This document shows positions 8,099-15,440 of a stretch of 35,285 nucleotides of DNA, in pieces. Under the pieces are notes generated by a model that made no database searches, was not told the DNA's origin, and saw only the letters and a program-made list of their open reading frames with translations. Made by a program: the position numbers and the translations under genes. Positions within the stretch are counted from its first letter, which is position 1. Each line of letters starts with the position of its first letter. This stretch comes from Bordetella parapertussis (GTDB taxonomy: Bacteria; Pseudomonadota; Gammaproteobacteria; Burkholderiales; SG8-41): contig CAMDLH010000051.1 in the NCBI GenBank assembly GCA_945901405.1, positions 1 to 35,285 of the forward strand. Direction: 5' to 3'.

Positions 8099-9085
8099 AT
8101 GATCCTGGGTGCATTCATCGTGAACATTCAGCACCACTCAAAAGCGGCGTGCGTTGTAATGTTGTGCGCAAGCACCTTCGCCGCCGCTCAAAACTATCCC
8201 ACGCGCCCGGTGCGCATCATCATCTCGGTGGCGGCAGGCGGCGGCACCGACACCGTGGGCCGTTCGCTCGCGCAGAAGCTCTCCGAGCGCTTGGGCCAGC
8301 AATTTGTCGTCGATAACCGTCCCGGCGCGGGCGGCAGCATCGCGGTAGAGCTCACGGCGCGCGCAGCGCCCGATGGATACACGCTGCTGTTTTCATCCAG
8401 CACATTCGTAACCAATCAACTGCTCTACAAGGTGAATTACGACACCCTGCGCGATCTGGCGCCGGTGAGCCTTGCGAGTGAAAACGCCTACGTGGTTGCG
8501 GTGAATGCGGGCGTGCCGGCGCGAACACTCCAGGAGTTCGTCGTGCTGGCGAAAGCAAAACCGCGCCATTTCAACTACGCCTCGAGCGGCAAGGGCAGCC
8601 TGTTGCATCTCACCGGCGAGTTGCTTAAATCGGCCGCGGGCATCGACATGCAGCACATCCCGTATAAGGGCATGGCGCTGGCGTTCCCCGACATAATTTC
8701 CGGCCAGGTGCACGTGGCGATTTCGAGCGCGCTCACCATGCTGCCGCACCTGCGTGGCGGGCGCGTGCACGCGTTAGGCGTCACCAGCGTGAGGCGCATC
8801 GCGGCGCTGCCGGACGTGCCGGCCATCCAGGAGGCGGGCTACGCGGGATTCGAAGTCACGCAGTGGTACGGCATGATGGCGCCGGCAAACACGCCGCGCG
8901 CGATCCGGCTCACGCTGCAAAGCGAGATCACGCGTGCCTTGAAGTTGCCCGAGGTGCATGCGCGCCTCACCGCCGAGGGTGCGGAGCCGGTGGGCAACAC
9001 GCCCGATGAATTCGCGTTGCGGCTGAAGAACGAATTCGCCAAGTGGGCGAATACCATCAAGGCGGCGGGTATCAAGGTGGATTGA
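8099..9085 (+). CDS. Bug/TctC-family periplasmic solute-binding protein (1)
   Basis: The product has 328 residues from ATG 8099, chosen because GAGGA precedes it at a good distance; the frame is open to 8057. A signal peptide ends near FAAAQ, followed by the Bug start NYPTRPVRIIISVAAGGGTDTVGR. Then come FVVDNRPGAGGSI, APDGYTLL, YKGMALAFPDIISGQV and DVPAIQEAGY. Bug proteins are two-domain venus-flytrap receptors that bind small carboxylates or amides in the periplasm. No TctAB membrane partners are encoded nearby, so this may be an orphan receptor. The ligand cannot be read from the sequence. Confidence 0.9.
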   Translation: MILGAFIVNIQHHSKAACVVMLCASTFAAAQNYPTRPVRIIISVAAGGGTDTVGRSLAQKLSERLGQQFVVDNRPGAGGSIAVELTARAAPDGYTLLFSSSTFVTNQLLYKVNYDTLRDLAPVSLASENAYVVAVNAGVPARTLQEFVVLAKAKPRHFNYASSGKGSLLHLTGELLKSAAGIDMQHIPYKGMALAFPDIISGQVHVAISSALTMLPHLRGGRVHALGVTSVRRIAALPDVPAIQEAGYAGFEVTQWYGMMAPANTPRAIRLTLQSEITRALKLPEVHARLTAEGAEPVGNTPDEFALRLKNEFAKWANTIKAAGIKVD

Positions 9086-9087
9086 CG

Positions 9088-10443
9088 CTACCCTTGCGCG
9101 CCGGGCAGATCGGACGAGTACTGGACGGCTTTTGCGGCGTCGAAGGTGGTTTTTGCAACCGTGATGGCGGTTTCGGCGCCGAACCAAACGCGCAATACGG
9201 ATGTCAGTTCGGACTCAAGCAAGACGGCCGCGTCGTAATCAACGCGCACCGCGCCGGCGGCATCCTGATGCACACGATATTGCCGCAGCGCGAGTTTGCG
9301 CAACGCGTGCGTCAATTCGTTATTGTTGATCCACGCGCCACTTGCCGCGCGAAAGCGCACCGGCGGCCGCCCGCTGAAATTCTTGAGCACGGGTTCCGTG
9401 CCGTTCATTTCAAGCGAAGCGTAATCGCCAGTGCGGTAACGTAGCAGCGGCAGGCAGAAATTGAAACCGCCGGTAAGCGTGATCTCGCCGTGTGCGCCCG
9501 GCGGCAGCGCGTTTCCTGCGTCGTCGAGTATCTCGACATACACGCGATGCTGAAGCAGCACATGGCCCCCGGCGTCTGCATCGAAAACCGCCAGTGGCCC
9601 CGCTTCGTTCATCGAATACACGTCCAGTACCGGGCACGCGAAGCGCGCTTCCAGCTCGGCGCGCAGCGCCGGTTGCAGCGTCATCGAGGTGGAGACCAGC
9701 GCGCGCGGCTGGTGCCGCACCGGCAGATCGAGCAGCGCCGCGAACGAGATCGGATCGCCCGAATAAATTTCCGCCTGCAACGCGTCGAGATAAGGCGCGC
9801 GGTCGTCTGCGTTGCGCCAGTCGTTGGGATGCAGATTGATCTTGGCGTAGCCTGCTTCGTCCATCGCCGGGATCACCGAGACATAGGTGAAACACTGTTG
9901 CTGATGCCCCAGCAGTACGATGCCCACCGTGCCGCGCGCAGCTTTCGGCTCGATGCCAAAGCGCCGCAGCGCGCGTTTGTGAAACGCGATATACGAGGCC
10001 GCCACCACGGGATGCGACGGTATCAGCAGCGGATGGCCGGTGGCGCCGCTGGTGTGAAAGTTGATAAGCCGGTCGAGCTCCACGCTGTCGGGCACGAAGC
10101 GCGCGATATCGCCGGCGAAATCGGCGCGGCTCACCTGCGGCACATCCTCGAAGCGCGCGGGCGGCGTGCCGCGTGCGCGAAACCACGGCACATCGGCAAA
10201 ACATTGCGCGACGTAATCGCCAAGCCACGCAGGCTTCGCGTTCGCACGCCAGCCGATGGGCGCGTGCCCGGCCTCGGCATCGAAGGCGCGCACGCGCGCA
10301 AGGTCATCGGCGGTAAGCCGGCTACCGGCGCGATTGCGATAAACCGGCGCGTGCGGATGTTGCAGCAGGCGGTCGAGCATGCGCCGCCCGTGCTCGCTAA
10401 GCGTCGGGTAACGCTCGGTATCCGTGAGTTCACGATCCATCAT
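9088..10443 (-). CDS. PaaK/CapK-like adenylate-forming enzyme
   Basis: The product has 451 residues from ATG 10443; a GTG at 10452 would add three. ANL-superfamily motifs follow in order: the phosphate loop HTSGATGHP (about 130-138), YSMNEAGPL in the position of the adenylate-binding Y-x-x-x-E (about 276-284), and LLRYRTGDYA (about 334-342). The nearest relatives by layout are phenylacetate-CoA ligase and the coenzyme F390 synthetase/CapK group, which activate a carboxylate as acyl-AMP. The acid is unknown. The start overlaps the stop of the upstream gene (ATGA), so it is translationally coupled. It is the last gene of a four-gene operon with a SPASM radical SAM enzyme. It is convergent with the Bug gene, with a two-base gap. 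Confidence 0.75.
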   Translation of the reverse strand: MMDRELTDTERYPTLSEHGRRMLDRLLQHPHAPVYRNRAGSRLTADDLARVRAFDAEAGHAPIGWRANAKPAWLGDYVAQCFADVPWFRARGTPPARFEDVPQVSRADFAGDIARFVPDSVELDRLINFHTSGATGHPLLIPSHPVVAASYIAFHKRALRRFGIEPKAARGTVGIVLLGHQQQCFTYVSVIPAMDEAGYAKINLHPNDWRNADDRAPYLDALQAEIYSGDPISFAALLDLPVRHQPRALVSTSMTLQPALRAELEARFACPVLDVYSMNEAGPLAVFDADAGGHVLLQHRVYVEILDDAGNALPPGAHGEITLTGGFNFCLPLLRYRTGDYASLEMNGTEPVLKNFSGRPPVRFRAASGAWINNNELTHALRKLALRQYRVHQDAAGAVRVDYDAAVLLESELTSVLRVWFGAETAITVAKTTFDAAKAVQYSSDLPGAQG

Positions 10444-11021
10444 TCGCGCCACATTTTGTCCGCCGATTCTTCGGCCGCTTTTTTCGCCAGCGCCTCGCGT
10501 ATCTTGCGCGCGCGGGCGCTCGCGCCACGCGCGGCCGCCACGGTGCGCTGCCGCTCCGCCGCCGACACGCTGGTGAGACGATCCTGCGCCTGTGCTTCGG
10601 TTTCGCCTTCGGGCCGCAACCCCAGGCGCGCGAGCAGCGTGCGCGCAAGCTCTTCGCGCCGGTCGGGGTCGGTATGAAAACTCAGCGCGGTGGCGTGTGC
10701 CGACAAGTCAGTAGCAGTGGCGTTTAGCGCGCGCACCACCTCGACAGGCGTGACGCCCGCCGCGCGAAAGCAATCTCCCGCCACCAGCCAGCATGCGATG
10801 AGGGCGAGCGCGAGGCGGTTGCGCGCGTTTGCATCGGGTGACGCGAACGGCACAAGTTCTTCGACCGCGGCGCGCGCGCCGAACAGGCCGGCAACGTCCG
10901 CGACAATTGCATCCACCTGCACGATGCCGCGCGCGCCGAATTTCGGCTCGGCCAGAAAATCCGGCGGCGTATCGACAATGCGCCGCAGCAGCGCTTCGAG
11001 CGGCGGGCTTGCGCGATTCAC
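10440..11021 (-). CDS. Uncharacterised helical protein in radical SAM operon
   Basis: The product has 193 residues, and I recognise no domain. It is rich in Ala, Arg and Leu, predicted largely helical and soluble. Segments include LEALLRRIVDTPPDFLAEPKFGARG, a hydrophobic LALALIACWLVAGDCFRAAG (about 71-90), and a charged, Ala/Arg/Lys-rich C-terminal helix from about 150. It overlaps the radical SAM gene upstream by four bases and the adenylate-forming gene downstream by four. This strongly suggests the three act together. It might be a substrate carrier or binding partner, but that is only inference from position. Confidence 0.7.
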   Translation of the reverse strand: MNRASPPLEALLRRIVDTPPDFLAEPKFGARGIVQVDAIVADVAGLFGARAAVEELVPFASPDANARNRLALALIACWLVAGDCFRAAGVTPVEVVRALNATATDLSAHATALSFHTDPDRREELARTLLARLGLRPEGETEAQAQDRLTSVSAAERQRTVAAARGASARARKIREALAKKAAEESADKMWRE

Positions 11022-12004
11022 GATGTGACGAACTTTCCGAAGTGCTGCGTGCTGTGGCAGTCGGCGCAGGCGCGCGCGGGCGCTTTTCTGCGTTGTGCTG
11101 CAAAGCGCGCGGGTAGATCGGTTATCGCGCCGGCGGTGGTGAGTTCTTCCAGCGCCACGCCGTATTCACGCGGCGTGAATCCGCAAGGCGCCACGCGCCC
11201 TTCCTCGTCGATGAACAAGAAGTCGCGGCCCGGCGCGCAATCGGCCGGCGACAAAGGCACGTTCTGGCTGCTGGCGGTGATGCGACTGAAATAGTCGTCC
11301 GAGCCGCGCAGTTTGACACCCAGCGCCGCCAACTCAAGGCGTAGCGCGGGCGCTTCCGCGGCGAAGCGCCCGGCTTGCTCCGGCAACAAGCGATTCGCGG
11401 GATAAAACTCAGGCCGGTCGTTGCCGCCGAGTTGATTGAAGGTGATTTCCTCGATGCCCCAGCGTGCGAGCTCGCGGCACAGCGGCGCGAACGCAGCCAC
11501 GTTGCCGCGCATCAGCACCACGTTTGCGCGCAGCAACGGGCCTTTGCCTGCGATCCGCTTGTCGCTGGCGAGGCGCGCCACATTCTGCGCGAGCGAGGCG
11601 AACAAGCCATCACGTCCGCGCAGGTTGTCGTGGGCGGCATTAAGGCCATCCACGCTGACCGTCACCTCGGAATAGTTTTCGATTAGCAGCGCGCGCACCG
11701 CGGGGCGGGCGAGCCGCGTGCCGTTGGTGGTGAGGCTCAGGGCGAGGCCGTGTTGCTTGCGGAAAACGCGCGTAACCTCCGCCAGCGGCGGCCACGACAG
11801 CGGCTCGCCGCCGAGAAAGCTCACCAGTACGCGCGCGCCAGTGGCGCAGCGGTGGCTGATGAGTGTTTGCGCGAAGTCCAGTACACGCTGTGCGCTGGCA
11901 ACGCGGCGCGTGCGGCGCAGCGTGCGGTCGTATGCGCAAAACGCGCACGCCAGATCGCAGCGCTCGGTGACACGCCATAACACCACCAGCGTGCGCGGTG
12001 TCAT
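11018..12004 (-). CDS. Radical SAM enzyme with SPASM-type C-terminal cluster region
   Basis: The product has 328 residues. Residues 16-23 give C-x3-C-x2-C (CDLACAFC), which binds the [4Fe-4S] cluster that cleaves S-adenosylmethionine. GGEP at 65-68 and LTTNGT at 91-96 are further core motifs. The C-terminal part has Cys256, Cys274 (EEGRVAPCGF), Cys313 and Cys316 (ACADC). This resembles a SPASM or twitch auxiliary-cluster region. Such enzymes often modify ribosomal peptides or proteins. Here no precursor peptide is obvious, and partners are an unknown protein and an adenylate-forming enzyme. It follows the DUF1993 gene by 18 bases. Confidence 0.85.
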   Translation of the reverse strand: MTPRTLVVLWRVTERCDLACAFCAYDRTLRRTRRVASAQRVLDFAQTLISHRCATGARVLVSFLGGEPLSWPPLAEVTRVFRKQHGLALSLTTNGTRLARPAVRALLIENYSEVTVSVDGLNAAHDNLRGRDGLFASLAQNVARLASDKRIAGKGPLLRANVVLMRGNVAAFAPLCRELARWGIEEITFNQLGGNDRPEFYPANRLLPEQAGRFAAEAPALRLELAALGVKLRGSDDYFSRITASSQNVPLSPADCAPGRDFLFIDEEGRVAPCGFTPREYGVALEELTTAGAITDLPARFAAQRRKAPARACADCHSTQHFGKFVTS

Positions 12005-12022
12005 GCCGCGCGCTCGACGAAG

Positions 12023-12532
12023 TTATTGCACCTTGCCGAGGAAATCCATCTTGCCGATCTCAACGCCGCCCTGACGCAGCAGGTTGTAGGCGGTGGCGAC
12101 GTGAAAATAAAAGTTCGGCAGCACCCACGAGTTCAGATAGTCGAGACCCTTGAAGTTGAATGTGTTGGGGCCGGCGGTCAACGTAATGGCTTTGTCTTCG
12201 GTGCCGTCGATTTGCGCTGGAGTCAGCGTCTTCAGAAAATCAATGGCGCGGCGCAGGCGTGCTTTTAACTCCGGCAATGTTTTTTCGTTGTCGTCGAATT
12301 TCGGAATGTCGATGCCCGCAAGCCGCGCGCCCGCGCCCTTTGACATATCGGTCGCCACGCGGATCTGCCGCGCAAACGTGAACATGTCGGGAAAAAGGCG
12401 CGCCTCGACGAATGCCGAGTCATCGATCTTGCGCGCGGCGGCGTGAGCAATCGCCTTGTCGAGGATGACTTCGAGATTGCCAAGCATTTTGATCATGACC
12501 GGGATAGAGGCGTTGTACATGGAGATGTTCAT
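12023..12532 (-). CDS. DUF1993 family protein
   Basis: The product has 169 residues, beginning MNISMYNASIPVMIKMLGNL. It has the DUF1993 features KIDDSAFVEARLFPDMFTFARQIRVATD and LNSWVLPNFYFHVATAYNLLRQGG. The family is helical, resembles DinB-type bundles, and has no established function. AGGA lies six bases before the ATG, so this gene is the likely first gene of the minus-strand operon that continues into the radical SAM enzyme 18 bases on. DUF1993 genes are also common as single genes, so the shared role is uncertain. Confidence 0.85.
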   Translation of the reverse strand: MNISMYNASIPVMIKMLGNLEVILDKAIAHAAARKIDDSAFVEARLFPDMFTFARQIRVATDMSKGAGARLAGIDIPKFDDNEKTLPELKARLRRAIDFLKTLTPAQIDGTEDKAITLTAGPNTFNFKGLDYLNSWVLPNFYFHVATAYNLLRQGGVEIGKMDFLGKVQ

Positions 12533-12636
12533 GGTGTTCCTGTTTGTTGTTGCTCATGGTTGAGCCGCGCAATTATATTCGTTACAGTGTGGCTCTCCCG
12601 GCGTAATTCGCCTGCGGATCATCTGCCGCATAATCA

Positions 12637-12664
12637 TAACTATTTGTTTTTAAACATATTTTTT
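12637..12664 (+). repeat. Dispersed T-rich motif, copy D
   Basis: The core TAACTATTTGTTTTT is followed by AAACATATTTTTT. It ends 13 bases before the acyl-CoA dehydrogenase start at 12678 and sits directly upstream of its ACGGAG ribosome site, so it would be in the leader of that gene. Confidence 0.6.
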
Positions 12665-12677
12665 ACGGAGTCCAAGC

Positions 12678-13814
12678 ATGTCCCAGCAGGATTTCAGCGA
12701 ACACCGCGAGATGCTGTCGAACAGCGTCACCGATTTCACGCGCGGTGTCGACGTCAGGCGCGTGCGCAAATTGCACGAAACCAAAATCGAATGCGACCGC
12801 GCGGCGTGGAAAGAGATGGCCGATCTCGGCTGGCTCGGCGTGCTGGTGCCGGAGCAATATGGCGGCATGGGGTTGAAGCTCGCGGACATGGCGATCGTCG
12901 CGCAGGGCCTCGCTCGCGTGCTGGTGCCAGAGCCGCTGACGGCGGTGGCCGTGCTCGCCGCGCGCGTGCTTGCCGACAGCAAAAATGAATCACTGAAGTC
13001 GAAGTTGCTCGAAGGCCTGGTGGCTGGCGACACGCTGCCCGCCGTGGCGTGGCAGGAAGAAGCGGGCACGCTCGATGCGGGCAAAATCAAAATGCAGGCC
13101 ACACCGTTCGAGGGCGGTTTTCGTGTCAGTGGAACCAAACGCTTTGTCACAGGCGCGACGAATGCCGACGGCTACATAGTCACCGCAAACTCGGCGCAGG
13201 GCATGCAAACGCTGTGGATCCCGCGCGATGCGGCGGGCGCGAAAGTTGCATTCGACATGCTGGCCGATGGCCGCCAATCGGGCACGTTGAAATTGTCGGA
13301 TGTGAATGTGCCGAAAGAAAACGTAATCAACTCGGGTGACGCGGCGGCCAAATCACTGGCGCGCGCGATCGACCACACAGCAGTGATCGCCAGCGCGGAA
13401 CTGTGTGGCATCATGGGCCGTTCGCTGGAGATCACGCTCGAATATCTCAAGACGCGCGTGCAGTTCGGCAAACCCATCGGCAGCTTTCAGGCATTGCAAC
13501 ATCGCGCGGTTGATCTCTATATTCAGCAGGAACTTTCGTCGGCGGTGCTGGCGGATTGCCTCGGTGTGCTTGATGACGAGCCTAGTGACAAGGCACGCTC
13601 GGCGGCAGCCAGCCGCGCCAAGGCACGCTGCACCGACGCCGCGCTGCTGATCACGCGCCAGGCGATCCAGATGCACGGCGCGATCGGCTTTACCGAAGAT
13701 TGCGACGTGGGGCTTTATGTGAAGCGCGCGATGACGCTGGCGGCGTGGCTGGGCAACGGCAATGCGCATCGCAGGCGTTATGCGAAAACCGAAATTCTCG
13801 AAGGAGCGCACTGA
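12678..13814 (+). CDS. Acyl-CoA dehydrogenase, small-subunit type (PimD-like)
   Basis: The product has 378 residues with the acyl-CoA dehydrogenase fold. Features are WKEMADLGWLGVLVPEQYGGMGL (N-terminal domain), the middle beta domain around VSGTKRFVTGA, and the C-terminal helical domain with TRVQFGKPIGSFQALQHRAVDLY and QMHGAIGFTEDCDVGLYVKRA. It is paired with a second acyl-CoA dehydrogenase whose ATG overlaps its TGA by one base. Such pairs form heteromeric enzymes, as in pimeloyl-CoA dehydrogenase PimCD and steroid side-chain enzymes. The exact acyl-CoA substrate is unknown. The ATG follows ACGGAG. Confidence 0.9.
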   Translation: MSQQDFSEHREMLSNSVTDFTRGVDVRRVRKLHETKIECDRAAWKEMADLGWLGVLVPEQYGGMGLKLADMAIVAQGLARVLVPEPLTAVAVLAARVLADSKNESLKSKLLEGLVAGDTLPAVAWQEEAGTLDAGKIKMQATPFEGGFRVSGTKRFVTGATNADGYIVTANSAQGMQTLWIPRDAAGAKVAFDMLADGRQSGTLKLSDVNVPKENVINSGDAAAKSLARAIDHTAVIASAELCGIMGRSLEITLEYLKTRVQFGKPIGSFQALQHRAVDLYIQQELSSAVLADCLGVLDDEPSDKARSAAASRAKARCTDAALLITRQAIQMHGAIGFTEDCDVGLYVKRAMTLAAWLGNGNAHRRRYAKTEILEGAH

Positions 13815-14974
13815 TGGCCGCCGTCATGATTGACTACAACGCGATGCCCGATGAGGACTTTCGCACACAGGCGCGCGAATTTTTCGAGAGCGAATATCCC
13901 GCGCATCTTAAATTCATGTCGCGCCGCCTCACGTGGGAAGAAAGCAAACCGTGGTGGCTCGCGCTATCAAAAAAAGGCTGGCTCGCGCCCAACTGGCCGG
14001 TGGAGCACGGCGGCATGGGCCTCGATCCGATCAAGCTCATCATCTATTGGGAAGAAACCGAGCGCGCGGGCATCGGCCGGATGCCGGATCAGGGCGTGAC
14101 CATGGTGGGGCCGACGCTGATACGCTTTGGCAACGAAGCGCAGCGCGCGAATTATCTGCCTAAAATATTGTCGGGCGACAACGTTTGGTGCCAGGGTTAT
14201 TCCGAGCCTAACGCGGGCAGCGACTTGGCCAGCCTGCGTACCGAGGCCGTGCTCGACGGCGATCACTACGTCATCAATGGCAGCAAAATCTGGACCTCGA
14301 TGGCGCACAACGCCACCAACATCTACGTGCTGGTGCGCACCGACAAAAACGTGAAACAGCAGCGCGGCATCAGCTTTTTGCTGGTGGACATGAAAACGCC
14401 GGGCATCATGTTTCGCACCATACGCAACATCGCCGGCAGCGAGGAATTCTGCCAGGTGTTTTTCGACAACGTGCGTACGCACAAGGACAATCTCATTGGC
14501 AAGATCAACGAAGGCTGGACCATCGCCAAGGGCTTGCTCACCTTTGAGCGTCTGAACATCGGCAGCCCGCGGCGTCCGTTGCAGGCCTTCGAGCAACTCG
14601 ATCCGCTGGCGCGCGCGCAGGGTCTTTTTAACGATCAGGGTTTTGTCGATCGCTACACACAACTGAAAATGGATTTGAACGACTTAGGTTCGTTGTATCA
14701 GCGCTACGTCGAAAAAGTGCGGCGAGGCGAGGCGCTCGGCCCGGATATCTCGATGCTGAAAGTGTTCGCGATGGACACCTACCAGAAACTCGCCGAGCTG
14801 CTGCTGGAAGCGGGCGCCGAGTACGGCGCTTTCGCCGGCGAGGTTGCATTGGGTAAAGAGAAAGTCGATCTGATGACCCCGTTTTACACCTCGCGCCCCG
14901 GCACGATCTACGGCGGTTCGAACGAAATTCAGCGCAATATTTTGTCGAAATACGTGTTGCAACTTCCCAACTAA
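13814..14974 (+). CDS. Acyl-CoA dehydrogenase, large-subunit type (PimC-like)
   Basis: The product has 386 residues from ATG 13814; the frame is open further upstream inside the previous gene, but this start is coupled to its stop. It contains GWLAPNWPVEHGGMGLDPIKL, the FAD-binding YSEPNAGSDLAS, INGSKIWTSMAHNA, and the C-terminal TSRPGTIYGGSNEIQRNILSKYVL. It should transfer electrons from an acyl-CoA to an electron-transfer flavoprotein, together with the preceding subunit. PimC of pimelate degradation is the closest named analogue by layout, but substrates from other dicarboxylic or branched acids cannot be excluded. Confidence 0.92.
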   Translation: MAAVMIDYNAMPDEDFRTQAREFFESEYPAHLKFMSRRLTWEESKPWWLALSKKGWLAPNWPVEHGGMGLDPIKLIIYWEETERAGIGRMPDQGVTMVGPTLIRFGNEAQRANYLPKILSGDNVWCQGYSEPNAGSDLASLRTEAVLDGDHYVINGSKIWTSMAHNATNIYVLVRTDKNVKQQRGISFLLVDMKTPGIMFRTIRNIAGSEEFCQVFFDNVRTHKDNLIGKINEGWTIAKGLLTFERLNIGSPRRPLQAFEQLDPLARAQGLFNDQGFVDRYTQLKMDLNDLGSLYQRYVEKVRRGEALGPDISMLKVFAMDTYQKLAELLLEAGAEYGAFAGEVALGKEKVDLMTPFYTSRPGTIYGGSNEIQRNILSKYVLQLPN

Positions 14975-14978
14975 AACG

Positions 14979-15004
14979 CCCTCTCCCCGCAAGCGGGGCA
15001 AGGG
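14979..15004. repeat. Short GC-rich palindrome
   Basis: CCCCGC at 14985-14990 pairs with GCGGGG at 14993-14998 across two bases, flanked by CCCT and AGGG that extend the symmetry. It lies in the 60-base gap between the acyl-CoA dehydrogenase and ridA. No T run follows, so it resembles a dispersed intergenic palindrome more than a strong terminator. Confidence 0.4.
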
Positions 15005-15034
15005 AGCTTTACTCACTTCGTTGCCGAGCAAATC

Positions 15035-15415
15035 ATGCCCAGAAAAATAATCCACACCGACCACGCCCCCAAGGCCATAGGCACGTACTCGCAAGCGGTG
15101 CAGGTAGACAAGACGGTGTACTTCGCCGGCCAGATCGGCCTCGATCCGCAAACCATGAACATGGTCGAAGGCATAGACGCGCAGATTCGCCGCGTGTTCG
15201 ACAACCTGAAGGCCGTGGCCGAAGCCGCGGGCGGCACGCTGAACGACGTGGTGCGATTCACGGTGTATCTCACTGATCTCGGCCACTTCGCCAAGGTGAA
15301 TGAAATCATGGCGAGCTATCTAACCGAGCCATACCCTGCGCGCGCCGCCGTCGGCGTGGCGAGTCTGCCGCGCGGGGCGCTGGTGGAGATTGATGCCATC
15401 ATGCATTGTTCGTGA
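15035..15415 (+). CDS. ridA: RidA family reactive-intermediate deaminase
   Basis: The product has 126 residues, full length for RidA/YjgF. Family motifs are [61 protein letters not shown]. The conserved arginine in PARAA is the carboxylate-binding residue of active members. RidA hydrolyses reactive 2-aminoacrylate and related imines to keto acids plus ammonia in the cytoplasm. The stop codon lies in a 7-bp tandem repeat that runs into recG, which starts ten bases later. Confidence 0.92.
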   Translation: MPRKIIHTDHAPKAIGTYSQAVQVDKTVYFAGQIGLDPQTMNMVEGIDAQIRRVFDNLKAVAEAAGGTLNDVVRFTVYLTDLGHFAKVNEIMASYLTEPYPARAAVGVASLPRGALVEIDAIMHCS

Positions 15416-15440
15416 GGCGTGAGGCGTGAAGCGTGAGGCG
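15412..15440 (+). repeat. 7-bp tandem repeat at ridA-recG junction
   Basis: Four units, GTGAGGC, GTGAGGC, GTGAAGC, GTGAGGC, run head to tail. The ridA stop codon lies in the first unit and the recG GTG start is the first codon of the third. Each unit offers a GTG, but only one is in the recG frame. Confidence 0.75.

Noticed and set aside
9490..10677. 395-codon plus-strand frame opposite the PaaK-like gene
   Set aside because: Arg-rich low-information translation; the minus strand carries the ANL motifs.
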